Source of the DNA: JBCCAG01 sp050330955
Lineage (GTDB): Bacteria > Cyanobacteriota > Cyanobacteriia > CAKZMO01
Length of the DNA: 43,654 bases
Reading direction: 5' to 3'
Assembly (NCBI GenBank): GCA_050330955.1
Contig: JBHJHJ010000012.1
Location: 1-43,654, forward strand
Shown: positions 14,034 through 23,987 of the stretch, one piece after another
Numbering within the stretch: position 1 is the stretch's first letter
How the letters are laid out: every line of letters starts with the position of its first letter
Notes under the pieces: generated by a model
Seen by the model: only the letters and a program-made list of their open reading frames with translations
Database searches by the model: none
What the model was told of the DNA's origin: nothing
Translations under genes and position numbers: made by a program

Positions 14034-15386
14034 ATGCGTCGGCGAGATTTAGCGAAAAACAACATTCGTCAGGCCAAATCGATTACCCTCGGTTCTACAA
14101 AAAAGGTCTTTAGGGATTTCGTTGGTCAGAGCGATCGCGATGATATCTTTCGGTTTCGGGTCCGCAGCAGCGGCGGCAGCAGCGTCCGCCTCAAGCTGAA
14201 AGGCCTGCAGGCTAACGCAGACCTGCAGATTTTTTCGCCGAAGCAAAGCGTCCGCCAGACAAGGCGCCGCATCGGACGCATCGACTTTAGTGACCTCAGC
14301 AACGCCCAAATTCGACGATTCCTTACCGTAGAGGGTCGCTCCCGCCGGGGCGGCAGGCGCAACGAAACCATTAACGTAGACCTTGATCCGGGAACCTACT
14401 TCATTGCGGTTTCCGCCCGGGGAAACGCTGATACTCGCTACCGGCTCATCACCAGAGCCACCGACATCCCGGTGCAGACGCCGGTCACCGACACACCGAC
14501 TACTGGCACGCCGACCACTGATACACCGGGTACGGGAAGCCCAATCGTTGATAGTCCCGTTACGGGTAGTCCTACCGTCGGTAATCCCACTACGGGCAAC
14601 CCGGCGATCGTCGTCGATGACCTGCAGGTCACACCGCTCTACAACGGTAGCGGTCTGCCTACGCAACAGGGTTCACTGACGCTAGAACAAATTCCTGTTC
14701 CGATCTCCGCTATTCCCGCCAACCTACAGCCCTTCGTGGGCCTGCTGCCGCCGGAAGCCGCAGAGCTAGTGACCTCTACCCCCTTCGCGACGCAGACCGC
14801 AACAGCAGGGGGCGTTGTTCTCGATACCCGCGGCAGCACTGACCCCAACGCAGGTTACGCAGGCTACTCCAACTACACGGTTGACTTGAGCGGCATCAGC
14901 TTGACTGATCCCACCAACATCAACTTTAGCCCCGTCAACCCCAATTTCCCGGCACTAGACAGCACGGCAGGGTACAGCCTTTCCTTTGATCTGGCCATCA
15001 CCGAGGAGTCTAGCGTTCCTGACCGCTCTGGGTTCAGTCTACTGGTGGTTGGCAGCGATAGCCGTGCCATTGAGCTAGATTTTAAGAGCGATCGCATTTT
15101 TGCCCAAGCGGCTAGCTTTGGCGCTGCTGAGACTGTCGTTCCCGGTTTCAGCCTGTCTAATCTCAATAGCTACACCCTCGACGTGGCTAACGGAGGCTAT
15201 GAGCTGTTTGCCAACGGTTCCTCTATCCTCTCTGGGTCGCTGCGCAACTACGCCTTCGACCCCGCTGCCAGCGATCCCCCGCTGCCGGCTAACCCCTACG
15301 CCACACCTAACTTTGTTTTCCTCGGCGATCTTACCGATGGCGGCTCCAGTGTAACCACTCTGGGTCCCGTTTCGTTGTTCACCTAG
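14034..15386 (+). CDS. PPC-domain protein with Pro/Thr linker repeats and beta-rich C-terminus
   Basis: This is a 450-residue protein. Residues about 15-140 resemble the bacterial pre-peptidase C-terminal (PPC) domain: DFVGQSDRDDIFRFRV, LKLKGLQANADLQIFS and LDPGTYFIAVSARGNADTRY. Residues about 150-190 are a degenerate repeat of the type TP[TV]TG/D and SP[IV]VD. Residues 270-450 are a beta-sandwich-like domain (YTVDLSGISLTDPTN, GYSLSFDLAITEESS, GYELFANGSSILSGSLRNY) as in LamG-like lectin folds. There is no Sec signal peptide, yet the architecture is that of an extracellular protein, so type I secretion is a reasonable guess. No ribosome-binding site is clear. The function is unknown. Confidence 0.75.
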   Translation: MRRRDLAKNNIRQAKSITLGSTKKVFRDFVGQSDRDDIFRFRVRSSGGSSVRLKLKGLQANADLQIFSPKQSVRQTRRRIGRIDFSDLSNAQIRRFLTVEGRSRRGGRRNETINVDLDPGTYFIAVSARGNADTRYRLITRATDIPVQTPVTDTPTTGTPTTDTPGTGSPIVDSPVTGSPTVGNPTTGNPAIVVDDLQVTPLYNGSGLPTQQGSLTLEQIPVPISAIPANLQPFVGLLPPEAAELVTSTPFATQTATAGGVVLDTRGSTDPNAGYAGYSNYTVDLSGISLTDPTNINFSPVNPNFPALDSTAGYSLSFDLAITEESSVPDRSGFSLLVVGSDSRAIELDFKSDRIFAQAASFGAAETVVPGFSLSNLNSYTLDVANGGYELFANGSSILSGSLRNYAFDPAASDPPLPANPYATPNFVFLGDLTDGGSSVTTLGPVSLFT

Positions 15387-15407
15387 GGCGCTCAAAGGGG
15401 GCAGTAT

Positions 15408-17312
<1,905 letters not shown>

Positions 17313-17397
17313 AGGTTGCACCGCTCCTCACGAGATAATGCTTGAATAGACCCTATTGTAGGGAAGTGGCTCTATAAATGTAAGGCCAAATCGGTAA

Positions 17398-18075
17398 CTA
17401 CAGCGACTCAACGATTGCATAGGCGATCGCAATCTGCTCTGGGCTGAAGGCGGCCCGCTCTAGGTAAAAATCCAAGTCTGGGGTGCCGTAGCGCGGGCTG
17501 AGATCTAGAGCATCTCTGTAGCGTTGCTGTGCCTGGTCGCGCTCGCCTTGGCTCCAGAGGGCTACTGCCTCTGCAATTAGGGGATGAGGGTTGTAGGGTT
17601 CGAGCTGGGCGGCGCGGGCGGCGGTGTCGATGGCCCAGTCGTAGCGCTGCAGCCTCTGGGCCGCTAGGCTGAGATTGAAGTAGGCGACCTCGTTATCGGG
17701 GTTCAGGTGGGCGGCCCAGAGATGACTGGTGACCGCAGGGCCTAAGCGCCCTTGGACCAGGTTGACGATTCCTAGGGCATTAAGGGTAGGGACATCCAGC
17801 GGATTCGTATAGAAGGCCTGGGTCAAGGTCTCAGCAGCCGGCTCCGATTCTCCTGCCAGGTGCTGGGTCCAGCCCAAAATCACTTGCCCGCCTTGGTGGT
17901 TGGGGGCCAAATCAACAGCCTGCTGTAGCGCAGCGATCGCCTCATCAAAGCGGCCCTGACTGCGGTAGTCTAAACCCTGCTGCCGGTAATAATCCGCTGT
18001 TTGCGGCAGGGCTACTTCGGGCAACAGGGTCAATGTGACTGCAACAGCGGCGGCCCCGACGTTCGATATCCTCAC
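17398..18075 (-). CDS. Exported TPR-repeat protein
   Basis: This is a 225-residue protein with a signal peptide (ISNVGAAAVAVTLTLLPEVA, cut near ALPQTA) and at least four tetratricopeptide repeats. Examples are YYRQQGLDYRSQGRFDEAIA, VAYFNLSLAAQRLQRYDWAI and PHPLIAEAVALWSQGERDQA. TPR arrays hold protein complexes together. The gene starts five bp after the stop of the DUF3386 gene on the same strand, so the two are probably co-transcribed. Partner and pathway are unknown. Confidence 0.85.
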   Translation of the reverse strand: MRISNVGAAAVAVTLTLLPEVALPQTADYYRQQGLDYRSQGRFDEAIAALQQAVDLAPNHQGGQVILGWTQHLAGESEPAAETLTQAFYTNPLDVPTLNALGIVNLVQGRLGPAVTSHLWAAHLNPDNEVAYFNLSLAAQRLQRYDWAIDTAARAAQLEPYNPHPLIAEAVALWSQGERDQAQQRYRDALDLSPRYGTPDLDFYLERAAFSPEQIAIAYAIVESL

Positions 18076-18080
18076 CGCAA

Positions 18081-18752
18081 TTAGCCAGCGGACAGCATCT
18101 GAATGTTGGAAAAGGCGAAGTCTTGGGTCGCCTCGCCGTCGGTTTCTACCGTGCGGCGGCTGAGAACAACGTAGTCGCCCACCTTCTCATATTCATCGGT
18201 CAACAGGCTCTTACCGCCCTTCTGCTCGCCGGTCTTCGGGTCGTGGTAGACCGAATCGTAGCGGTGGGAGAGGTAACCCGCGCCAGTGTCGTGGCTGCTA
18301 AAGGTGTAGATCGTCACTACGATGCCGTGGATGTGGCGGTGAACCATGGTGACTTCGTTGTGGTTTAGCTTGTAGCGATCGCCCTCGCCCTTGCCGCTGA
18401 CCAAAATTTCTCTAGCGCCCGATTCGTCTGTATCGCCAAAGGAAAACGTGTTTTTGCCGTGAACATCTTCAAAGTCACGACGGACCCGGTGAATCGCCAC
18501 CTCGAAGAGCTGGCCCGCGATCGCTTTATGAGCCTGTTCATCTTCGACACCCGAAACCTCTGCCTTCAGGTCGGGGTTAACGCGCACCGTGCCCTCATGG
18601 ACTTCATCTCCCACGGTGTAGGTCACATCTGCGGTGTAGCCCGGAAAGCCGCTATCCCAGGTGTAGCGGTTCTCGTAGGCCGAGCGAAAAAGTTCGCGGG
18701 CAGAGGTTTCGGACGCGGTGGGGCCTGAGGCGGCGGCATTTGAGACGGTCAT
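18081..18752 (-). CDS. DUF3386 family protein
   Basis: This is a 223-residue cyanobacterial protein of unknown function. Typical sequence includes ARELFRSAYENRYTWDSGFPGYTADV, written in parts as ARELFRSAYENRYTW and DSGFPGYTADV. It continues with HRRDFEDVHGKNTFSFGDT-like and HNEVTMVHRHIHGIVVTIYTF segments and ends with VETDGEATQDFAFSNIQML. No signal peptide is visible. A good AGGAG lies before the ATG. It is the first gene of a probable two-gene unit with the TPR protein. Confidence 0.88.
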   Translation of the reverse strand: MTVSNAAASGPTASETSARELFRSAYENRYTWDSGFPGYTADVTYTVGDEVHEGTVRVNPDLKAEVSGVEDEQAHKAIAGQLFEVAIHRVRRDFEDVHGKNTFSFGDTDESGAREILVSGKGEGDRYKLNHNEVTMVHRHIHGIVVTIYTFSSHDTGAGYLSHRYDSVYHDPKTGEQKGGKSLLTDEYEKVGDYVVLSRRTVETDGEATQDFAFSNIQMLSAG

Positions 18753-18915
18753 AGAGATCAGGTTCTCCTGAATCTAGAGTGAGCTATTAACAGCATAAGA
18801 GGTTATGCCCAAGGCTGCAGCGGGGTCGGTGAGTACATAATCGTGCAGAGTTATTACAACATTCTTGTAATTTTTTCCTGAAGGAGAGGTGCAGTCTCTG
18901 TAAAGCGTTGGTGTA

Positions 18916-19003
18916 GCAGATGCCTTGACTGGTCAGGACATCTGCACGCTCTGTTAACTGGATATCTTGGCCTTTCTGCCAAGCCTGCTGTCCTAAGGGA
19001 CAG
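18916..19003. other. Three consecutive hairpins upstream of a small ORF (candidate structured RNA or leader)
   Basis: The first hairpin runs from 18916 to 18945: GCAGATG pairs with CATCTGC, then after one mismatch CTTGAC pairs with GTCAGG. The second is CTTGGC (18966-18971) with GCCAAG (18978-18983). The third is CTGTCC (18988-18993) with GGACAG (18998-19003). They lie between the divergent DUF3386 gene and the 58-residue ORF. No promoter or T-run was identified, so this may be a structured 5' leader rather than a separate RNA. Confidence 0.4.
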
Positions 19004-19047
19004 GGCCAGCGCAATGTAGGTACTGCCCTCTACTTCCTGCCTCTACT

Positions 19048-19224
19048 ATGCTGATTCAACGCAAACCCATCCGCTCTGCCGATCGCCGTATGCGTCTGTG
19101 CCTGGTGATTCCTTTAGGTAATGGGGCTAAAGCACAGTACCCCGTCGCCGACGTTGACGAAGCTCGCATTCTCTACGAAGAGTACCTCAGGCTCAATACA
19201 GCCGTGCTGGTACCCCAAGCGTAA
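19048..19224 (+). CDS. Small hypothetical protein (58 residues)
   Basis: An ATG at 19048 opens a frame encoding MLIQRKPIRSADRRMRLCLV, then IPLGNGAKAQYPVADVDEAR and ILYEEYLRLNTAVLVPQA, with TAA at 19222-19224. The composition is protein-like: a basic N-terminus, a hydrophobic strand and an amphipathic helix ARILYEEYLRL. It fills the space exactly up to the convergent sdhB stop at 19226. No ribosome-binding site stands out. I do not recognise a family with certainty. Confidence 0.55.
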   Translation: MLIQRKPIRSADRRMRLCLVIPLGNGAKAQYPVADVDEARILYEEYLRLNTAVLVPQA

Positions 19225-19225
19225 T

Positions 19226-20305
19226 TCATTTCTCAAAGACGGGCGCCGCGGCGTTGTGTTCCTGCACGGCTTCAATCAGCGATCGCACCTGAGCGACGCC
19301 TTCAGAAGGCTCAAATCGCCAGGGCAGCTTACCGCGCATCAGCATCCGCAGTCCTAATGGGCCAAGGCTGGCAAGCCCCTGCAGATCCCGCAGGTAGTTG
19401 CCGACGACCATGACGCCAAACTGACGCTCATCCACCCAGCCGCCGCGCTTCACCAGTTCGACCATCGCTTTACGATGCCGAACCGGGCGGCTTGCGTCTG
19501 CGGTCTGCCGCTGCAGAATTCCCTGCTTAATTTCACCAATGCGGTCCATGGGTGCCACATCCATGGGACACACCGTGTTGCAGTAGTAGCAGCGGGTGCA
19601 GCCCCAAATTCCGCTGGTAATATTGCCGTTTATGCCATCGCCGTAGCGCTGCTGGCGCGCTTCAGTCTGGTCATCGCGAGAGTCAGCCAACAGACGCTGA
19701 GCCTTGGCTAGGGCATGGGGACCGACAAAGTCAGGATTGGCCTCCCGCGCGTTGCACTCGGAGTAGCAAGCCCCACAGAGAATACAGTTGCCTGCTTGAT
19801 TGAGGCGATCGCGCTCGTCTGGAGCCTGGAGAAATTCCCCCAGCGGTTGGCCCTGGGGCAGCTGACGCGCCTGAGCGCTGACATATGGGTTGACCGCTTC
19901 TAAGTTGTCCCAGAAACTTTGCATGTCGACCACCAAGTCTTTGATGACAGGCATGTTGCCCATGGGCGCGATGGTCATTACGGGGGCATCGGCTGTTGAA
20001 CCGCAGGGCTGGGATTGGGTGATATGCTCTGGGCTATGCTCTGGCGGTCCATCAGCAGCAAGGCGAGAGAGTTCGCCACCAACGCTCTCTTTACAGGCTA
20101 GCGCCGACCGTCCGTTAATCTTCATGCCACAGCTTCCGCAAATGGTATTTCGACAATTCTTACGAAACGCCAGGCTTCCATCCTGCTCCCACTTGATACG
20201 ATTCAGACAGTCTAGAATCGTGGCGCTCGGGTCAATTTCTAAGGTGTAGCGCGCCACGTAGGGTGCTCGATGGGACTTGCGAATAATGTTGAACGTGACG
20301 TACAT
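19226..20305 (-). CDS. sdhB: Succinate dehydrogenase/fumarate reductase iron-sulfur subunit
   Basis: The protein passes electrons from the FAD subunit of succinate dehydrogenase to quinone. The 2Fe-2S domain cysteines are in CRNTICGSCGMKINGRSALAC, followed by the 4Fe-4S and 3Fe-4S motifs CILCGACYSEC and CTRCYYCNTVCP. At 359 residues it is somewhat long, with an acidic insertion after ALACKESVGGEL (residues about 80-110) and a C-terminal tail. SdhA is not adjacent, as is common in cyanobacteria. Confidence 0.95.
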   Translation of the reverse strand: MYVTFNIIRKSHRAPYVARYTLEIDPSATILDCLNRIKWEQDGSLAFRKNCRNTICGSCGMKINGRSALACKESVGGELSRLAADGPPEHSPEHITQSQPCGSTADAPVMTIAPMGNMPVIKDLVVDMQSFWDNLEAVNPYVSAQARQLPQGQPLGEFLQAPDERDRLNQAGNCILCGACYSECNAREANPDFVGPHALAKAQRLLADSRDDQTEARQQRYGDGINGNITSGIWGCTRCYYCNTVCPMDVAPMDRIGEIKQGILQRQTADASRPVRHRKAMVELVKRGGWVDERQFGVMVVGNYLRDLQGLASLGPLGLRMLMRGKLPWRFEPSEGVAQVRSLIEAVQEHNAAAPVFEK

Positions 20306-20673
20306 AAATATTTAGGGATTAGCGAGCTGCTGCTGGACAGGTTCCTCCACACAGAATAATAAAGCCAGTCTTGGTTCACTGACCAATATTCTCTAAAATT
20401 GGTACCCAGGTTGGCTTTAGACGCCAAAGAAATTTCAGAACAATTCCCAGGGGTTCAACTGTAGAATTAATTTCAGCCTGGTAATTTTGATAGATCATCA
20501 GAGAACAGTGAAATAAGCCTAATCGGTGGTGCAAGATAAACCAGATTTGACTATTCTATAGATTAGCTAAAACGTTTCTTTTATTGCTAGAATCTATTCC
20601 TACACGTTTAGGCTCATAACGATCCTTTCAGCTTTGTGATACCTTTAATTTTACTGAGGACATTTTGACCGTG
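20306..20673. other. Intergenic region between sdhB and the cyAbrB gene
   Basis: This A/T-rich divergent promoter region holds no gene. TTGACT at 20547-20552 followed by TAAAAC at 20568-20573 is a weak promoter candidate for the cyAbrB gene. A GAGGA at 20656-20660 is its likely ribosome-binding site. Confidence 0.4.
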
Positions 20674-21081
20674 ATGACTGAGGCCGCAACAACTCCACTG
20701 ACAGGTAAAGCACTGCTCCAGAAAGTTAAAGAGCTTTCCCATTTGTCGCGCCGCGAAAAGGCAAGGCTGTGCGGCTATTACACCATCGGAAAAGACGACC
20801 AAGTCCGTGTTAACCTATCTGACTTCACCGAAGCTATCTTGACCGCTAGCGGTGTTCCTGTTGGAATTGACGCGGCAAAGGATGGGCGAGGGCGTGAGCC
20901 GACGTACCGCGTCAGCGTTCACAAGAACGGCCAAATCGTAATCGGCTCTACCTACACGGAAAAAATGGGGCTAGAGCCTGGAGACGAGTTTGAAATCAAG
21001 CTGGGATACAAGCATATCCAGCTGATTAAGCTTGAGTCGTCGGAAACAGATGCAAATGGCTCGGCTCCTGCAGACGATTAG
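20674..21081 (+). CDS. cyAbrB-family transcriptional regulator
   Basis: This is a cyanobacterial AbrB-like DNA-binding protein of about 135 residues. The sequence TPLTGKALLQKVKELSHLSRRE and KARLCGYYTIGKDDQVRVNLSDF is the typical N-terminus. The AbrB DNA-binding fold is at the C-terminal end (TYRVSVHKNGQIVIGSTYTE, PGDEFEIKLGYKHIQL), the reverse of the Bacillus layout. cyAbrB proteins act on nitrogen, carbon and stress genes in cyanobacteria. TTG 20665, GTG 20671 and ATG 20674 are all possible starts; ATG is preferred and GTG has better spacing from GAGGA. Confidence 0.92.
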   Translation: MTEAATTPLTGKALLQKVKELSHLSRREKARLCGYYTIGKDDQVRVNLSDFTEAILTASGVPVGIDAAKDGRGREPTYRVSVHKNGQIVIGSTYTEKMGLEPGDEFEIKLGYKHIQLIKLESSETDANGSAPADD

Positions 21082-21125
21082 CATGAACCTACAGCGGTCG
21101 TCTGGCGAAGAGTAGCGCCTCAGCA

Positions 21126-21914
21126 ATGATGACCTACGGCATAGTTGGCCTGTTTTTTGCCGTCTGGTGTGGCTACTGGTTTCCCACTGCCCTACCGCTA
21201 GCTATTTGGCTAAACTGGAGGCCCTTTCAGGCCTCGACGCTCCGCCAAAAGCTTCCCTTATTGCTGACCCTCTATGCGAGTGCTCCACTGGCGCTTTTAA
21301 CTGTTGAGGCGATCGCCAATTGCAGCATTGCCTATGGACTAAATCAGCCCTCTGCTTTAGTATCAGCGGTCGCTGGTTTTTTGATAGGGCTGTGGGGTTT
21401 GATCCTATTATTTTGGATTCAGCTTAAGCTGGACTGGCTTTGCTCTGAAAAAGCAGCCATCGACGCAAGAAGGATCGCTGAAACGGCACTTCTAGGCAGT
21501 ATTTTGGCCTTGGGCGTGGGCCTAGTTGAAGAGATGGTCTTCCGCGCTTTTCTGGTGTCTCAGCTCACGCGCACATTTTCCTTCAGCCTCGCTGCAACTA
21601 TCAGCAGCGTGATATTTTCCCTGCTCCACCTAATCTGGGATTGGCAAAACACACGTTTTCAGCTTCCTGGACTTTGGATCATGGGTATGGTGCTTGCTTT
21701 CGCCTATCGCATAAACGAATTCTCAATTGCGCTTCCCTGGGGCCTTCATGCCGGCTGGATTTTGGGCATGGCGTTGGTAGAAACGCAGGGCGCACTCGCA
21801 CCAACGGGTCGTGCACCTGTTTGGATTACTGGCCAGATGGGTCAACCCCTGATGGGTCTTAGCACACTGCTTTTCCTAGCAGCAACTGCGGGCCTGCTTT
21901 GGCTAATTTTCTGA
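21126..21914 (+). CDS. CPBP-family intramembrane glutamic endopeptidase (CAAX protease-like)
   Basis: This is a 262-residue membrane protein with about seven hydrophobic segments. The catalytic signature is complete: EE in GVGLVEEMVFRAFLV (ExxxR), FSLLH in SSVIFSLLHLIWDW, and a third motif with His in ALPWGLHAGWILGMAL. Substrates of these proteases in cyanobacteria are mostly unknown. It lies 44 bp after the cyAbrB gene and may be co-transcribed. Its last codons overlap the 3' end of the convergent cbiET gene. Confidence 0.9.
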   Translation: MMTYGIVGLFFAVWCGYWFPTALPLAIWLNWRPFQASTLRQKLPLLLTLYASAPLALLTVEAIANCSIAYGLNQPSALVSAVAGFLIGLWGLILLFWIQLKLDWLCSEKAAIDARRIAETALLGSILALGVGLVEEMVFRAFLVSQLTRTFSFSLAATISSVIFSLLHLIWDWQNTRFQLPGLWIMGMVLAFAYRINEFSIALPWGLHAGWILGMALVETQGALAPTGRAPVWITGQMGQPLMGLSTLLFLAATAGLLWLIF

Positions 21915-23189
21915 TTTGTTGTGGCGGCGCAGGGTGAGTAGGGTCACAGGATTTTGAGGCGCAAAGCGGGTGAGTGGCCCGACGGCAATAGAGGCATTGA
22001 TCTGGATTTGCAGGAACTGATGACGCCATTGGGGCTGGGTCTGCAGGTGGCGGGAGGCGAGCCACTGATTGGCGATCGCCATACTTTCGAGGGTGGCCAG
22101 GGCCGCAACTAGAATGCCATCTGGCCGTAGCCGAGCTTGGGCGATATTGAGAATTTCAGCGAGGTCACCGTCGCTTCCCCCTACAAAAATGCGGTGGGGA
22201 TCGGGCAAATCCCCAAGACAGTCTGGGGCTCGCCCTTGAACTGGCGTAATGTTTGGCGCGCTAAATCGGCTTATATTCTGGTGAATCAGCGCCGCTCCCG
22301 CCGCGCTTTTTTCAATGGCGTAAACCTGAGCATGGGGGCAAAGCCGCGCAATCTCGACGGACACTGACCCAGTACCTGCGCCAATATCCCATGCCACTTG
22401 GTAATCCTGAAGGCTGAGCTGACCAAGGGCTATCAGGCGTACCGACTTTTTAGTTATCAGTCCAGGGCGGTCGGTAAAGCTAGCGAACTGGGCATCGTCG
22501 ATGCCAACCACTGGGGTGTTGAGAGCAGGTAGGCTCGCAAGGCGCTGGAGAATAACGACGTTCAGCGGTGCAAATTTTTTCTCCTGCGCTAGCGCCACAG
22601 GCCGATAGCGGCGCACCTGCTCTTCCTGACTGCCCAGAGCCTCACAGACCCAAACCTGATAGCGATCGCCCAGACCCAAATCCACCAGCAGGCGGGCGAT
22701 CGCGTTGGGTGTCGTAACGTCGTCGGTCAACACCGCAATCTTGGAGGCACTCCGCTTTAGGGCCGCCAGTAGGGCATCAGGCGATCGCCCATGGGCACTC
22801 ACCACTTCGGCGTCTTGCCAGGGCAGCTTGACCCGGCTAAACGCAAGCTGGACGGCGCTCAGGTGGGGATAGAATACTAAGTGCTCCGGTGGAAGGTGCT
22901 GAAGCAGCAGGCGACCGACGCCAAAGAACAGCGGGTCGCCGGAGGCCAGCACGACGATGTGGGCTGCGCTTTCAGTAGGCCCAATCGCCGGAGCCTGAAG
23001 GTGAGCTAGCAGGCGCTTTAGCGGCCAGCGATCGCCGGGGTGCTTGGGAAAGTAGCTGAGCTGGCGATCGCTCCCCACTAGAACCGTGGCGGCTTCAATT
23101 TGCTGAAGGCTTTTCTCCGTTAGCCCCGCCGCCCCGTCTAAACCAATGCCGACCACGTGGATGGGGAAGTCGCAGAAGTTGGCACTCAT
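21903..23189 (-). CDS. cbiET: CbiET/CobL, precorrin-6Y C5,15-methyltransferase (decarboxylating)
   Basis: This bifunctional enzyme of the corrin pathway to cobalamin has 428 residues. The N-terminal CbiE half has VVGIGLDGAAGLTEKSLQQI and the SAM-site region LASGDPLFFGVGRLLL. The C-terminal CbiT half starts near residue 235 with the methyltransferase loop WDIGAGTGSVSVEIARLCP and continues with IFVGGSDGDLAEIL. The fused arrangement is the norm in cyanobacteria. It follows cbiC on the same strand after a 14-bp tandem repeat. Confidence 0.95.
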   Translation of the reverse strand: MSANFCDFPIHVVGIGLDGAAGLTEKSLQQIEAATVLVGSDRQLSYFPKHPGDRWPLKRLLAHLQAPAIGPTESAAHIVVLASGDPLFFGVGRLLLQHLPPEHLVFYPHLSAVQLAFSRVKLPWQDAEVVSAHGRSPDALLAALKRSASKIAVLTDDVTTPNAIARLLVDLGLGDRYQVWVCEALGSQEEQVRRYRPVALAQEKKFAPLNVVILQRLASLPALNTPVVGIDDAQFASFTDRPGLITKKSVRLIALGQLSLQDYQVAWDIGAGTGSVSVEIARLCPHAQVYAIEKSAAGAALIHQNISRFSAPNITPVQGRAPDCLGDLPDPHRIFVGGSDGDLAEILNIAQARLRPDGILVAALATLESMAIANQWLASRHLQTQPQWRHQFLQIQINASIAVGPLTRFAPQNPVTLLTLRRHNKSEN

Positions 23190-23190
23190 G

Positions 23191-23246
23191 GCTCAGTATT
23201 GTCAGCTTAGTATTGTCAGCTCAGTATTGTCAGCTCAGTGTTATCA
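23191..23246. repeat. 14-bp tandem repeat (4 units) between cbiC and cbiET
   Basis: The unit GCTCAGTATTGTCA is repeated at 23191, 23205, 23219 and 23233, with one change in unit 2 and two in unit 4. The last unit covers the cbiC stop codon. It occupies the whole gap before the cbiET start at 23189, so copy number would change the distance between the two genes. Confidence 0.85.
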
Positions 23247-23987
23247 CAGCTCGACGCCGCTTTGGGACTGGCCCCAAGCCAGCCCTAGCAGCGCGTTGAC
23301 GATCGCCGCCGCCGCGGCGGAGCCGCCCTTGCGCCCGGTGACAATAATTTGAGGGACGCTGAGCTGGGCTAAGGCGGCTTTAGCGTCTTCCACGGCCACA
23401 AAGCCCACGGGGGCGCCAATGACAAGGGCGGGCGAGGGCTGCTGTCTTTGCTTTAGGTTATGGCACAGCGCCAGCAGTGCCGTGGGGGCGTTGCCGATGA
23501 CATAAATGCCTTGGGGGCAGCGCTGCCAGCACTGCAGCAGCCCCGTTTCGGTGCGGGTGCGTCCAGGCTGCGCTTGCTGGGCCTGCTCCACTGCGACCCA
23601 AATTGGATTCTGAAACGTTTGCTGCACCCGCCGCCGAATGCCCTGGTGCACCATGTTTACGTCGACAATGATGGGGGTTTGTGCTCGCAGTGCCGTGAGG
23701 GCCGTGGCGATCGCCGTTGGGCTAAAGTGCATCAGCTCAGCAAACTCAAAGTCTGCTGTCGCATGAATCACCCGGCGCACCACCTCATATTCTTGAGGCG
23801 CGAAGCGGTGGGGGCCGATTTCCCGGTCGATGATGGCAAAGCTTTCGAGGGTAATGGGGTGATCGAGCTGGGCCACGGTCGCTTGGGATATGGTCGCTTG
23901 GGATATGGCTGCTTGGGATATGGCTGCTTGGGATATGCTCGACTGGGCTATAGATGCGGGCTCAATAGTCACTGGGTCAATGCTCAT
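23244..23987 (-). CDS. cbiC: CbiC/CobH, precorrin-8X methylmutase, with repetitive N-terminal extension
   Basis: The enzyme moves the C11 methyl group to C12 to form hydrogenobyrinate/cobyrinate in cobalamin synthesis. The 247-residue form starts at ATG 23987, which overlaps the panB stop (TAATG); the open frame upstream belongs to panB DNA in another frame. The conserved domain begins near residue 44 (ITLESFAIIDREIGPHRFAP) and includes VVRRVIHATADFEFAE, PIIVDVNMVHQGIRRR, and GRKGGSAAAAAIVNALL. Residues 11-40 form an unusual pentapeptide array (ISQAA/ISQAT) encoded by a 15-bp repeat. Such extensions are not part of the enzyme core and may be tolerated by chance. Confidence 0.93.
   Translation of the reverse strand: MSIDPVTIEPASIAQSSISQAAISQAAISQATISQATVAQLDHPITLESFAIIDREIGPHRFAPQEYEVVRRVIHATADFEFAELMHFSPTAIATALTALRAQTPIIVDVNMVHQGIRRRVQQTFQNPIWVAVEQAQQAQPGRTRTETGLLQCWQRCPQGIYVIGNAPTALLALCHNLKQRQQPSPALVIGAPVGFVAVEDAKAALAQLSVPQIIVTGRKGGSAAAAAIVNALLGLAWGQSQSGVEL
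23866..23955 (-). repeat. 15-bp tandem repeat within the cbiC N-terminus
   Basis: Six units with a period of 15 bp, the four central ones close to GCTTGGGATATGGCT. Read on the minus strand they give the pentapeptides SIAQS, SISQA, AISQA, AISQA, TISQA and TVAQL. Because the period is a multiple of three, copy-number change keeps the frame. Confidence 0.88.
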
